From an uncultured Phycisphaerales bacterium (GTDB lineage: Bacteria > Planctomycetota > Phycisphaerae > Tepidisphaerales > Tepidisphaeraceae): DNA of 60,972 bases. Numbering within the stretch: the stretch's first letter is position 1; each line of letters starts with the position of its first letter. The notes under the pieces are model-generated. The model was not told where the DNA came from. It did not search any database and saw only the letters and a list, made by a program, of their open reading frames with translations. The position numbers were made by a program, and so were the translations under genes. Positions 34,780-43,770 of this stretch are shown here, piece after piece. The stretch spans positions 1 to 60,972 of the forward strand of contig CAIQIQ010000103.1 of the NCBI GenBank assembly GCA_903871935.1, in the 5' to 3' direction.

Positions 34780-36195
34780 ATGTCCAAACTCTCTTTTGAC
34801 ATCGACGACATCATCGCCGGCCATTCCCGCCTTACCGAGGCACAGGCCCTGGAACTCCACAATTCGGCCAGCCTCCACGATCTGGGCGCCTGGGCCCACG
34901 CCGTCACTCAGCGCCTCCACCCCGAGGATTACCGTACCTACGTCATCGACCGCAACATCAACTACACCAACGTCTGCACCGCCCGCTGCACCTTCTGCGC
35001 TTTCCGTCGCGACCACGAGGACTCCGACGCCTACACCCTCTCCAACGAGCAGATCGGCGCAAAGATCCGCGAACTGGTCTCTATCAACGGCACCCAGGTC
35101 CTCATGCAAGGGGGGATGAACGACAAGCTCCCGATCGAGTATTACGAGAACCTCCTCCGTTACATCAAAGCCACCTTTCCCACCATCCACATCCACGCCT
35201 TCTCCCCACCCGAGTTCGTCGAGTTCGAGCGCTTTTTCAACCTGGACGCCCGCGAGATCATCCGCCGATTTAAGGCGGCCGGCCTCGACACCATCCCCGG
35301 CGGCGGCGGCGAGATCTTCGCCCCTCGCGTCCGCCGGCGCATTGGCATCGGCAAGTGCGACGCCGATGACTGGCTCCGCATCATGCGCATCGCCCACGAA
35401 GAAGGCATGAGCACCAGCGCGACAATGCTCATCGGCCACATCGAGTTCATCCGCGACCGCATCGACCACATGGCGAGAATCCGCGATATGCAGGACTATG
35501 CGCTGGCGCTGAAGGATGAAGGCGGAAGGATGAAGGATGAGATCAAGCGAAAGCATCCGGGCATCTTCGCCAAGTCACCGTTCTCCTCTTCATCGTTCAT
35601 CCTTCATCCTTCATCCTTCGGTTCCTACACCGCCTTCATCCACTGGCCCTTCCAGCGCGACAACACGCCGCTTGGTCGCGCCAAAGAGTGGGATGAAAAG
35701 ACCTATGGCCCCTTCGACGACTCCACCAACGAAGACATCCTCAAGGGCCGCGTCGTCCGCATGGCCGGGGCACATGAATATCTCCGCACCTTGGCCATCG
35801 CCCGCCTCTTCCTCGACAACGTCCCCTCCCTCCAGGCCTCCTGGGTCACCATGGGCCCCAAGATCGGCCAGCTCGCCCTGATGTTTGGCGCCAACGACAT
35901 GGGCTCGGTCATGATGGAAGAGAACGTCGTCTCCGCCGCCGGCACGACCTACAAGCTCAACGAGCGTGAGATCTGCCGCCTCATCCGCGATGCCGGCTGG
36001 ATCCCCGCCCAGCGCGATCAGTACTACAACATCCTGCGCCGCCACGATGGCCCGACCTCCCCCGATCTGACGCCGCAGGCCTGCCCACCCATCCGCAACG
36101 TAAAGAAGCTCGACGACAAAACCATCGGCCAGGCCCCGGGCCTCGACGATGCCAAGAACGACCGCGACATCAGCCTCCCGGTGCTTGGTTCGTAA
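34780..36195 (+). CDS. mqnC: Dehypoxanthine futalosine cyclase, radical SAM, with insertion
   Basis: A radical SAM enzyme of the futalosine menaquinone pathway, cyclising dehypoxanthine futalosine. The [4Fe-4S] cysteines are Cys66, Cys70 and Cys73 (NVCTARCTFCAF). HIHAFSPPE and IPGGGGEIF are the MqnC hallmarks that separate it from MqnE. Homologues are about 360-390 residues by my knowledge; this one is 471. The excess is an in-frame segment at about residues 245-280, encoded by a heptamer inverted repeat (35514-35616), and an extra C-terminal tail after QRDQYYNIL. The frame is intact, so the enzyme may still work if the insert loops out. The other mqn genes are not in the window. A DCC thiol protein follows. 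Confidence 0.85.
   Translation: MSKLSFDIDDIIAGHSRLTEAQALELHNSASLHDLGAWAHAVTQRLHPEDYRTYVIDRNINYTNVCTARCTFCAFRRDHEDSDAYTLSNEQIGAKIRELVSINGTQVLMQGGMNDKLPIEYYENLLRYIKATFPTIHIHAFSPPEFVEFERFFNLDAREIIRRFKAAGLDTIPGGGGEIFAPRVRRRIGIGKCDADDWLRIMRIAHEEGMSTSATMLIGHIEFIRDRIDHMARIRDMQDYALALKDEGGRMKDEIKRKHPGIFAKSPFSSSSFILHPSSFGSYTAFIHWPFQRDNTPLGRAKEWDEKTYGPFDDSTNEDILKGRVVRMAGAHEYLRTLAIARLFLDNVPSLQASWVTMGPKIGQLALMFGANDMGSVMMEENVVSAAGTTYKLNEREICRLIRDAGWIPAQRDQYYNILRRHDGPTSPDLTPQACPPIRNVKKLDDKTIGQAPGLDDAKNDRDISLPVLGS
35514..35616. repeat. Inverted heptamer arrays inside mqnC
   Basis: Left array 35514-35541: four 7-nt units GGATGAA, GGCGGAA, GGATGAA, GGATGAG. Right array 35589-35616: TTCATCG, then three TTCATCC. 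The arms are inverted copies: 27 of 30 bases match between 35511-35540 and 35590-35619. The 47-bp spacer separates them. The whole element keeps the mqnC frame and encodes GGRMKDE and FILHPSSF. Confidence 0.75.
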
Positions 36196-36226
36196 CCAAT
36201 GGGCGTTTGCGAAAGGGGATGTATCG

Positions 36227-36601
36227 ATGAATGCAGAGGGCGACAGCACTACAGGCTGGATCTTCTACGACGCCGCTTGCCCCATGTGCTCGCGATGGGC
36301 GTATCGCTTCCACAGCGCCCTGGCCCGCCGGGGATTCCGACTCGTTCCACTCCAATCACCCGAGGCCCCCCAGCGTCTGCACCTCAGCGGCCCCGCCCTG
36401 CTCCACGAGATGCACCTGCTTCAGGTAGACGGACGCCACTTCGGCGGTGCCGACGCCATCGTAGAGATCGCCCGCCACATCTGGTGGGCCTGGCCCCTCT
36501 GGCTCCTCAGCCGCAGCCCTGCCCTGATGCCGCTCTTGCGCGCCCTCTACCGCACCATTGCCGCAAACCGCACCTGCGCCCCACCCAGTCCGGCAGCGTG
36601 A
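36227..36601 (+). CDS. DCC-family thiol-disulfide protein (DUF393)
   Basis: A 124-residue protein with the DxxCxxC signature of the DCC/DUF393 family (IFYDAACPMCSRW, about residues 13-25), a thioredoxin-like fold thought to do thiol-disulfide exchange. The C-terminal half has the usual WAWPLWLLSRSPALMPLLRALYRTIAANR amphipathic pair. ATG 36227 has AAAGGGGAT upstream. It starts 31 bp after mqnC and is probably read through from it. The partner is unknown. Confidence 0.8.
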   Translation: MNAEGDSTTGWIFYDAACPMCSRWAYRFHSALARRGFRLVPLQSPEAPQRLHLSGPALLHEMHLLQVDGRHFGGADAIVEIARHIWWAWPLWLLSRSPALMPLLRALYRTIAANRTCAPPSPAA

Positions 36602-36717
36602 TCCGAGGGCGTCTTGCAGGCATCAGCAACCGATGGGATCGCATGGCCATAGATCACCCGCTAACAACCACGTCGGCAGGCCCATCCGCCGCACCTCGGC
36701 CTCGTTGGAAGCGTATG

Positions 36718-36745
36718 TTGAGTGTCCGATAATCGTGCGTATACT
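36718..36745 (+). promoter_or_regulatory. Predicted promoter of gltB
   Basis: TTGAGT (36718-36723), a 16-bp spacer and TATACT (36740-36745). The start is predicted near 36752, giving a leader of about 67 nt before ATG 36819. Confidence 0.6.
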
Positions 36746-36818
36746 CTTCGACCCTGAACCTATACGCGGGTGAGCGCTTCCAACGCTTCTCCGCCGAACA
36801 AAAGCTGGTGCGCAATCT

Positions 36819-39800
36819 ATGCAACATGGTCTCCCGCCCGCACAGGGCCTCTATGATCCGCGCTTCGAGCACGACGCCTGCGGCGTTGGCTTCATCTGCC
36901 ACATGAAGGGGCAGGCATCGCACAAGATCGTCTCGGACGCTCTGTTGATGCTTGAGAATATGAACCACCGCGGCGCGTGCGGGTGCGAAGTCGATTCCGG
37001 TGACGGCGCTGGCATCCTCGTCCGCACACCCGACAAGTTCCTCCGCAAAAAGTGTTCGCAAATCGGCATCTATCTCCCGCCGCCCGGCCAATATGCCTGT
37101 GGCATGGTCTTCCTGCCTCAGGGAATGGGCGCTCGTTACGAGGCAGAGCGTGCTCTTGAGCACGTCATCCACGAGTACGGCATGGTCGTCCTTGGTTGGC
37201 GGGATGTTCCGGTCAATGATAAGTTCGTCGGTCCCACTCCCCGAAAGACCATGCCGCGCGTCCGCCAGATCTTTGTCGCGCCTGGGCAGAACTTCTTCAA
37301 CCGCGCCGACTTTGACCGCCGGCTTTATTTCGTTCGCCAGCGCGCTGAGAACTCCGTCGAGTTCAGCGAGACCATGTCCCCCGCAGCTCGCGAGGACTTT
37401 TATATCTGCATGCTTTCCGCCACCCGCCTGGTCTATAAAGGCATGCTCACTGCCCCTCAGCTCCGCGAATTTTATCTTGATCTGCAGGATCCGGACTTCG
37501 AATCCGCCCTGGCGATGGTCCATAGCCGCTTCTCCACCAACACCTTCCCATCCTGGCGTCTGGCCCATCCCTTCCGCTACCTGGCCCACAATGGCGAGAT
37601 CAATACCCTTCGCGGCAATCGCAACTGGATGCGTGCCCGCTATGGTTCGCTGCAATCGGAGGTATTCGGCGATGAGTTGAACAAGATGTTCCCGATCCTC
37701 ACCGAATCGGGCTCGGACTCCGCCACGCTTGATAACGCCATGCAGTTCCTGTGCGTCAACGGCCGCTCGCTGCCACACGCCGTCCTGATGCTGATCCCCG
37801 AGGCCTGGCAGAACAACCAGTTCATGGACCCCGACCTCAAGGCCTTCTACGAATACCACGCCTGCCTGATGGAGCCTTGGGATGGTCCGGCCTCGATCAG
37901 TTTCACCAACGGTTATTTGATCGGCGCTGTGCTCGACCGCAACGGCCTGCGCCCTTCGCGCATCTACGTGACCAAGGATGACCTGGTCATCATGGCTTCC
38001 GAAGTCGGCGTACTCCCGATACCGCCCGAGAACATTGCCCAGAAGACCCGTCTCCAGCCCGGCAGGATTTTCCTGGTCGATATGAAGGCGGGAAGAATCA
38101 TCGACGACGAGGAGATCAAGAGCGCCCTGGTCGATCGCCGGCCCTGGGCCAAATGGCTCCGCGATAATCTCGTCGAACTCGACAAACTGCCCGATCCCCC
38201 GCGCGTGCACGATGTTGATCACGACACCCTGCTCGTCCGCCAGCATGCTTTCGGCTACACCGTCGAAGAGCTTAAACTCATCATCAGCCCCATGGCCCGC
38301 GATGGCCAGGAACCGCTGGGTTCGATGGGCAATGATATTTCACTCGCGTGCCTCTCCGATCGTCCGCAACTCCTCTACAGCTATTTCAAGCAGCTCTTCG
38401 CTCAAGTAACCAATCCCCCGCTCGACGCCATCCGCGAAGAGATGGTCACCAGCCTTTACACCTACCTCGGCCGCGAGGGCAACCTTCTCGACGAGACCCC
38501 CAAGCACGCTCACCTGATCAAGCTCAAGCAGCCCATCCTGTCGAACCTCGACCTGGAAAAGCTCCGCAACGTCGCGGTGGGCGAACTCCGCGCAACCACA
38601 TTGCCGATGCTCTTCCAGGCGGCCGAGGGTCCCGCCGGCATGGAAAAGGCGGTCGACGAACTGTGCGCCAAGGCCGCATTAGCCGTGAAAGATGGCGTGT
38701 CGATCCTGATCCTCTCCGACCGTGGCGTGGATCGCGATCGTGCTCCCATCCCATCGCTGCTGGCCACCTCCGCCGTTCACCATCACCTCATCCGCGAAGG
38801 CACTCGTACCCAGTGCGGCCTGGTGATCGAAACCGGCGAAGCCCGCGAAGCCCATCATTTCTGCCTGCTGATCGGTTACGGCGCTGGCGCCATCAACCCC
38901 TATCTTGTCTTCGAGACCATCGCCGACCTGCACAAGGATGGCATCCTCCCTGCCGAGTACGTAGAGAATGGCACGAAGAAGCCCTTCACCCTCGCTAAGG
39001 CTGAATACAACTTCACCAAGGCCGCCAATAAGGCGATCCTCAAGGTCGCCTCCAAGATGGGCATCTCCACCGTGCAAAGCTACCGCGGGGCCCAGATCTT
39101 CGAAGCCATTGGTCTGTCCCGGCGATTCGTCAATAAGTACTTCACCAAGACCGCCAGCCGCATCGGCGGCTGCGGCATCGAGATCATTGCGCAAGAACAA
39201 CTCGCCCGGCACATGCGCGCCTTTCCGACCACCATCGCCTCCGGCGAAGTCCTGGAGAATGGTGGCGTCTATCAGTGGCGTCGTGACGGCGAGTATCACA
39301 TGTACAATCCGGACACCGTCGCCCGCCTGCAGCACGCCGTCCGCTATGACCTTGAGGGCTATCGCAAGATCTCCGATGGTCAGGCGAGCCAGCAGATCTC
39401 CGGCTACCAGAAGTTCAAGCAATACACCGCCCTGCTCGACGATGAGACCCGAAACCGCGCCACCATCCGCGGCCTGCTCAATTTCAAGCCTGCCGCCACC
39501 CCCATCCCTCTTTCCGAAGTCGAACCGGCCAAGGAGATCGTCAAGCGCTTCGTCACCGGCGCCATGAGCTTCGGCTCTATCAGCCGCGAGGCCCACGAGA
39601 ACCTCGCCATCGCCATGAACCGCATCGGCGGCAAGAGCAACACCGGCGAAGGCGGCGAAGACCCCGTTCGCTTCCAACCCGACCACGATGCCAAGGGCGA
39701 CGTGATCCTCACTCCCGAAGGCAAACCCCGCCTGCGCCGATCGGCCATCAAGCAGGTTGCCTCCGGCCGCTTTGGCGTCACTACCGAATACCTGATCAAC

Positions 39801-41495
39801 TCCGATGAGATGCAGATCAAGATGGCCCAGGGCGCCAAGCCCGGCGAGGGCGGCCAACTGCCCGGCCATAAAGTTGACGAATACGTCGGCAAGATCCGCC
39901 ACTCCACCCCCGGCGTCGGCCTGATCTCGCCTCCGCCCCATCATGACATCTACTCCATCGAGGATCTCTCGCAGCTCATCCACGATCTCAAGAGCGTCAA
40001 TCCCAAGGCTCGCGTCAGCGTCAAGCTCGTCGCCGAAGTCGGCGTCGGCACCGTCGCCGCAGGTGTCGCCAAGGCCAAGGCCGATCACATCCTCATCTCC
40101 GGCGATACCGGGGGCACCGGCGCTTCGCCCCTGACCTCCATCAAATACGCCGGCATCCCCTGGGAAATGGGCCTCGCCGAAACCCAGCAGACTCTGGTCA
40201 TGAATAACCTCCGCGGCCGCGTCATCCTTCAGACCGATGGCCAGATCAAGACCGGCCGTGATGCCATCATCGCTTTCCTGCTCGGTGCTGAAGAGCTGGG
40301 ATTCTCCACCGCGCCCCTGGTCGCCTCCGGATGCATCATGATGCGCGTCTGCCACCTGAACACCTGCCCGGTCGGCGTCGCCACCCAGGACCCCGAACTG
40401 CGCAAGCGTTTCGCCGGCAAGCCCGAGCACGTGATCAACTTCTTCTTTTATCTCGCCGAGGAGATTCGCGAAATCATGGCCACCCTTGGCGTCCGCAAGG
40501 TCGATGACCTGATCGGCCAGACCCAGTACCTCCAGTTCGCCGATGTCTCTTCTCACTGGAAGGCCAGGCACCTCGACCTGTCGGCAATCCTGCACAAGCC
40601 GGCGGAATCGGATCGCTTCCCCCACCGCTGTGTCGAGAAACAGGATCACGGTCTTGAGCAGAACCTGGACAACAAACTGATTGAGATGGCCCGAACCGCC
40701 ATCGACGGTGGCAAACAGATCAAGGCCGAACTGCCGATCACCAATGTCTGCCGCACCGTCGGCGCCACGCTCTCGGGCATCATCGCCAGCAAATACGGCC
40801 ACACCGGCCTGCCCGATGACACGATCTGCTTCAAGTTCACCGGTTCTGCCGGCCAAAGCTTCGGCGCCTGGGCCGCACACGGTCTGACCCTGGAACTGGA
40901 AGGTGATGCCAACGACTACGTGGGCAAGGGCCTATCCGGCGGCAAGATCATCGTCTACCCGCCCAAGACCAGCACCTTCAAAGCCGAACAGAACATCGTC
41001 GCCGGCAACGTCATCGGCTACGGCGCCATCGAAGGTGAACTCTACATCCGCGGCGTCGTCGGCGAACGCTTCTGTGTCCGCAACTCCGGCGCCAAGGCGG
41101 TTGTCGAAGGCGTCGGCGACCACGGCTGCGAGTACATGACCGGCGGCCGCGTCGTAATCCTTGGTCCCACCGGCCGCAACTTCGCCGCCGGCATGTCCGG
41201 CGGCGTCGCCTACGTCTATGACGAGAAGAAATACTTCAAGAACCTGGTAAACACCGAACTCGTCGACCTGCAGACGCCCGACAAGCCCGAGGATATTGAA
41301 ACGATCCGCACGCTTCTGACGAACCACGCGAAATACACCGCCAGCACGGTCGCCAAGGACATCCTCGACAACTGGGACCAGAAGCTCCAGCATTTCGTCA
41401 AGGTCATGCCCCGCGACTACGCCAAAGTCATCGCCAACGCCCAGGCCATGGAAGAAAAAGCCAATCTTCTGAGCCAGCGTCAGACCGTGGCCTGA
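36819..41495 (+). CDS. gltB: Glutamate synthase large subunit
   Basis: Transfers the amide nitrogen of glutamine to 2-oxoglutarate, the ammonium-assimilating GOGAT reaction. The 1558-residue protein has the four family parts: an N-terminal glutaminase domain with nucleophile Cys21 (HDACGVGF), a central domain, the FMN domain with KPGEGGQLPGHKV and TGGTGASPLTS, and the GXGXG beta-helix (GNVIGYGAIEGELYIRG). The iron-sulfur cysteines lie in CHLNTCPVGVATQ near residue 1180. The small subunit gene gltD is not adjacent, so the protein could use NAD(P)H via a remote GltD or be ferredoxin-dependent. It stands alone behind its own promoter. Confidence 0.96.
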   Translation: MQHGLPPAQGLYDPRFEHDACGVGFICHMKGQASHKIVSDALLMLENMNHRGACGCEVDSGDGAGILVRTPDKFLRKKCSQIGIYLPPPGQYACGMVFLPQGMGARYEAERALEHVIHEYGMVVLGWRDVPVNDKFVGPTPRKTMPRVRQIFVAPGQNFFNRADFDRRLYFVRQRAENSVEFSETMSPAAREDFYICMLSATRLVYKGMLTAPQLREFYLDLQDPDFESALAMVHSRFSTNTFPSWRLAHPFRYLAHNGEINTLRGNRNWMRARYGSLQSEVFGDELNKMFPILTESGSDSATLDNAMQFLCVNGRSLPHAVLMLIPEAWQNNQFMDPDLKAFYEYHACLMEPWDGPASISFTNGYLIGAVLDRNGLRPSRIYVTKDDLVIMASEVGVLPIPPENIAQKTRLQPGRIFLVDMKAGRIIDDEEIKSALVDRRPWAKWLRDNLVELDKLPDPPRVHDVDHDTLLVRQHAFGYTVEELKLIISPMARDGQEPLGSMGNDISLACLSDRPQLLYSYFKQLFAQVTNPPLDAIREEMVTSLYTYLGREGNLLDETPKHAHLIKLKQPILSNLDLEKLRNVAVGELRATTLPMLFQAAEGPAGMEKAVDELCAKAALAVKDGVSILILSDRGVDRDRAPIPSLLATSAVHHHLIREGTRTQCGLVIETGEAREAHHFCLLIGYGAGAINPYLVFETIADLHKDGILPAEYVENGTKKPFTLAKAEYNFTKAANKAILKVASKMGISTVQSYRGAQIFEAIGLSRRFVNKYFTKTASRIGGCGIEIIAQEQLARHMRAFPTTIASGEVLENGGVYQWRRDGEYHMYNPDTVARLQHAVRYDLEGYRKISDGQASQQISGYQKFKQYTALLDDETRNRATIRGLLNFKPAATPIPLSEVEPAKEIVKRFVTGAMSFGSISREAHENLAIAMNRIGGKSNTGEGGEDPVRFQPDHDAKGDVILTPEGKPRLRRSAIKQVASGRFGVTTEYLINSDEMQIKMAQGAKPGEGGQLPGHKVDEYVGKIRHSTPGVGLISPPPHHDIYSIEDLSQLIHDLKSVNPKARVSVKLVAEVGVGTVAAGVAKAKADHILISGDTGGTGASPLTSIKYAGIPWEMGLAETQQTLVMNNLRGRVILQTDGQIKTGRDAIIAFLLGAEELGFSTAPLVASGCIMMRVCHLNTCPVGVATQDPELRKRFAGKPEHVINFFFYLAEEIREIMATLGVRKVDDLIGQTQYLQFADVSSHWKARHLDLSAILHKPAESDRFPHRCVEKQDHGLEQNLDNKLIEMARTAIDGGKQIKAELPITNVCRTVGATLSGIIASKYGHTGLPDDTICFKFTGSAGQSFGAWAAHGLTLELEGDANDYVGKGLSGGKIIVYPPKTSTFKAEQNIVAGNVIGYGAIEGELYIRGVVGERFCVRNSGAKAVVEGVGDHGCEYMTGGRVVILGPTGRNFAAGMSGGVAYVYDEKKYFKNLVNTELVDLQTPDKPEDIETIRTLLTNHAKYTASTVAKDILDNWDQKLQHFVKVMPRDYAKVIANAQAMEEKANLLSQRQTVA

Positions 41496-41515
41496 GCCTT
41501 TACTTAACCGCGTGC

Positions 41516-41752
41516 CTATCGCAGATCCGACTTCCTCGCCGGCCGATCCGGAACCGCACTAAGCGCATCTGCAAACGCCTTCGGATCGAAACTGGCCGCC
41601 GCTTCACGGAAGAAGTCCGCTGTCTCTTGCCGAACCACTTCGTTTGACACCGACGTCACGATGAACTGGTTCAGCGAAATCCCCTCGCCGTCGGCCAGTT
41701 GCTTGACTCTGCGGTGGACAGTATCAGGAAGCCTTAGTTGCAGTGTCTTCAT
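41516..41752 (-). CDS. RHH-type antitoxin
   Basis: A 78-residue protein with a ribbon-helix-helix DNA-binding fold: strand TLQLRLPDTVHRRVKQLA, then GISLNQFIVTSVSNEVV. The C-terminal tail (FDPKAFADALSAVPDRP) likely binds and neutralises the toxin. It follows the PIN toxin by three bases, with GAGGAG inside the toxin gene as its ribosome site. It probably represses the shared promoter together with the toxin. The order is toxin first, antitoxin second. Confidence 0.82.
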   Translation of the reverse strand: MKTLQLRLPDTVHRRVKQLADGEGISLNQFIVTSVSNEVVRQETADFFREAAASFDPKAFADALSAVPDRPARKSDLR

Positions 41753-41755
41753 GGG

Positions 41756-42181
41756 TCACTCCTCGAGCATCCTCAGGAATGCTCCGGGCTCTACCGGTTC
41801 AATCCCGTACGCGCGAAGCTCGCCACCTCGGAAATCCCGGATGTTGTGCGTCACAATGATACGAGCGCCGAAGTTGGCGGCACATTCAAAGACCATATTG
41901 TCGTTCTCGTCCCGCAGGTTCGGCCGCAGTTGGAAGTAGATCGGCACCGGCGCTGCGAAATGCGCCAACGCGGCAAGAACCGCGTTTCGCCGTTCTTCCG
42001 ACAGACCCGAGGCCGCCATGACCGCATGATCCGCGAACTTGGCCCTGTACTGCAGGTATAGCGGAACAGAAACTCCGAAGGTGAAACAGCTCTGATCCAC
42101 CATGCTCAGCAGCGCGAAACTCGCGCCACGTCGGCTCCGCACCGCAGCCACCCACACATTGGTGTCAACGACAATCCGCAT
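41756..42181 (-). CDS. PIN-domain toxin
   Basis: A 141-residue endoribonuclease-type toxin of the PIN_3/COG1569 group. The first acidic residue is Asp6 (IVVDTNVW); the second cluster is Asp91 and Asp94 (LRDENDNMVFECA); VTHNIRDF closes the site, with Asn113 at a position where many PIN proteins have Asp, usual for this group. ATG 42181 begins the fold; the longer frame to 42250 crosses the promoter. It is co-transcribed with the RHH antitoxin. Confidence 0.83.
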   Translation of the reverse strand: MRIVVDTNVWVAAVRSRRGASFALLSMVDQSCFTFGVSVPLYLQYRAKFADHAVMAASGLSEERRNAVLAALAHFAAPVPIYFQLRPNLRDENDNMVFECAANFGARIIVTHNIRDFRGGELRAYGIEPVEPGAFLRMLEE

Positions 42182-42196
42182 AGGTGCACCAGTGAT

Positions 42197-42225
42197 ACTA
42201 TACCGCACCTGACGACTGCCGACAA
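42197..42225 (-). promoter_or_regulatory. Predicted promoter of the PIN/RHH pair
   Basis: Read on the minus strand: TTGTCG (42225-42220), a 17-bp spacer and TATAGT (42202-42197), about 15 bases before the PIN ATG. GGTGC occurs twice around it and may form part of an autoregulatory site. Confidence 0.5.
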
Positions 42226-42309
42226 TGTCATCTGTTGCGGCATCCGCCAAATCGTTAGGAAATCCGGTTCTGCAGGATTAGGATTGGCGACTTGGGGATA
42301 AGGAGCTTT

Positions 42310-43770
42310 ATGAATTGGCTTGTCGCAGAATTCATCCACGAAACCAACACCTTCAGCAACATCCTTCCCGGCCGGAAGGAATTTGCCGCGCTGGAACTGC
42401 TCCTGGGCGACGACATCGTCAAAAAGTTCCGCGGCACGCGATCTTGCCCCGGCGGCTTTATTGACTTCATCGAGCGCAACAACATCAACGCCACCTGGAC
42501 CATTGCCGCATTTACCACCCCTGCCGGGCGAATCCAACAGGACTTTTATGAATGGGCTCTCGCCAGACTCCTTGAAGGCATGCCCCAGAAAGTCGATGGC
42601 GTGCTCCTCTCGCTCCACGGCGCGCTGTGCACCCGCGACATCGACGATGGCGATGCTGACATCCTCCGCACCATCCGGAAAGCCGTGGGCCCCAACGTTC
42701 CCATCTCGGCCGTTCTCGATTTCCACGGCAACGTCGGGCCCTCGATGCTCCTTCCAGCCAACATCCTCGTCGGCTACAAAACCTACCCGCATATCGACCT
42801 TCATGAAGCCGCCACCCAGGCTGCCAGTCTGCTCTATCGAACCGTCCGCGGCGAAATCCACCCGCGGATCCACCTGAACCATCCGCCGTTGCTGGCCCCA
42901 CTGGGCCACACCGCCACCTCGGTCGAGCCCCTGCGGCCGGTTATGGAGCGTGCTGCCGCAATGGAACGCATGCCCGGTGTACTGGCCACCTCGGTCTTTG
43001 GCGGCTTCCCCTACGCCGATGTGCCTGATGCTGGCATGTCAGCCGTGGTCGTAACCGATGGCGACAAAGCCGACGGCGCCGCCTGCGCCAAGGAACTCTC
43101 CGACATGCTCTGGTCCCGGCGGCAGGCCTTCCTGCATCACGCCCCCTCGCCCGCCGAGGCCGTCCAGCAGGCCATCCGGGCGCCCAAAGGCCCCGTCGTG
43201 CTGGCCGACATCGCCGACAACACCGGCGGCGGCGGCGCTGGCGACGGTGTGGAAATCCTCCGTGAACTATTGCGCCAGAATGCCGCATCGGCCGCCTTCG
43301 GACCGGTCTGGGACCCGGCCGCCGCAGAAACCTGTCGCAAGGCGGGAAAGGGCGCAACGGTAACCCTCGACCTCGGCGCCCACACCGATAGCCTGCATGG
43401 CAAGAGCATCCAACTCACCGGCCAGGTTATCTATCTCGGCAACGGCGAGTTCGTCCATCGTGGCCCCATGTTCACCAGCGTGCCCGGGACGATTGGGCCG
43501 TGCGCCGTGGTGCGCAGCGGAGGCACCGAGGTGCTGATCGCCTCCGAACGCCTGCAGAACCTCGATCCCGAGATGTTCCGCTGCGCGGGAATCGAACCGA
43601 CCCAACGCAAGATCGTCGTGGTCAAATCTTCCATCCACTACCGCGCCGCCTACACCCCGATCGCCGCTCAGATCATCGAAGTGGACGCCCCCGGCCTGGT
43701 CTGCCCCAACCTCAAGCGCTTCGACTATCGCAAAGTCGGCCGCCCAATCTTCCCGCTGGATCCGATGTAA
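42310..43770 (+). CDS. M81-family metallopeptidase (MlrC-like)
   Basis: A 486-residue protein of the MlrC/M81 family, named after a microcystin-degrading enzyme and frequent in planctomycetes and proteobacteria. The N-terminal domain opens with AEFIHETNTFSN (metal-site His/Glu), then GALCTRDIDDGDADIL and AVLDFHGNVGPSML with further ligands. The C-terminal domain contains ADIADNTGGGGAGDG. No signal peptide is seen, so it is cytoplasmic. The natural substrate of most members is unknown. ATG 42310 follows AAGGAG and is preferred to 42292. Its stop abuts the stop of the convergent acetyltransferase. Confidence 0.87.
   Translation: MNWLVAEFIHETNTFSNILPGRKEFAALELLLGDDIVKKFRGTRSCPGGFIDFIERNNINATWTIAAFTTPAGRIQQDFYEWALARLLEGMPQKVDGVLLSLHGALCTRDIDDGDADILRTIRKAVGPNVPISAVLDFHGNVGPSMLLPANILVGYKTYPHIDLHEAATQAASLLYRTVRGEIHPRIHLNHPPLLAPLGHTATSVEPLRPVMERAAAMERMPGVLATSVFGGFPYADVPDAGMSAVVVTDGDKADGAACAKELSDMLWSRRQAFLHHAPSPAEAVQQAIRAPKGPVVLADIADNTGGGGAGDGVEILRELLRQNAASAAFGPVWDPAAAETCRKAGKGATVTLDLGAHTDSLHGKSIQLTGQVIYLGNGEFVHRGPMFTSVPGTIGPCAVVRSGGTEVLIASERLQNLDPEMFRCAGIEPTQRKIVVVKSSIHYRAAYTPIAAQIIEVDAPGLVCPNLKRFDYRKVGRPIFPLDPM

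Noticed and set aside
35541..35588. The spacer between the heptamer arms as a CRISPR-like spacer.
   Set aside because: The arms are inverted rather than direct repeats, there is only one spacer, and it lies inside an open gene with no cas genes in the window.
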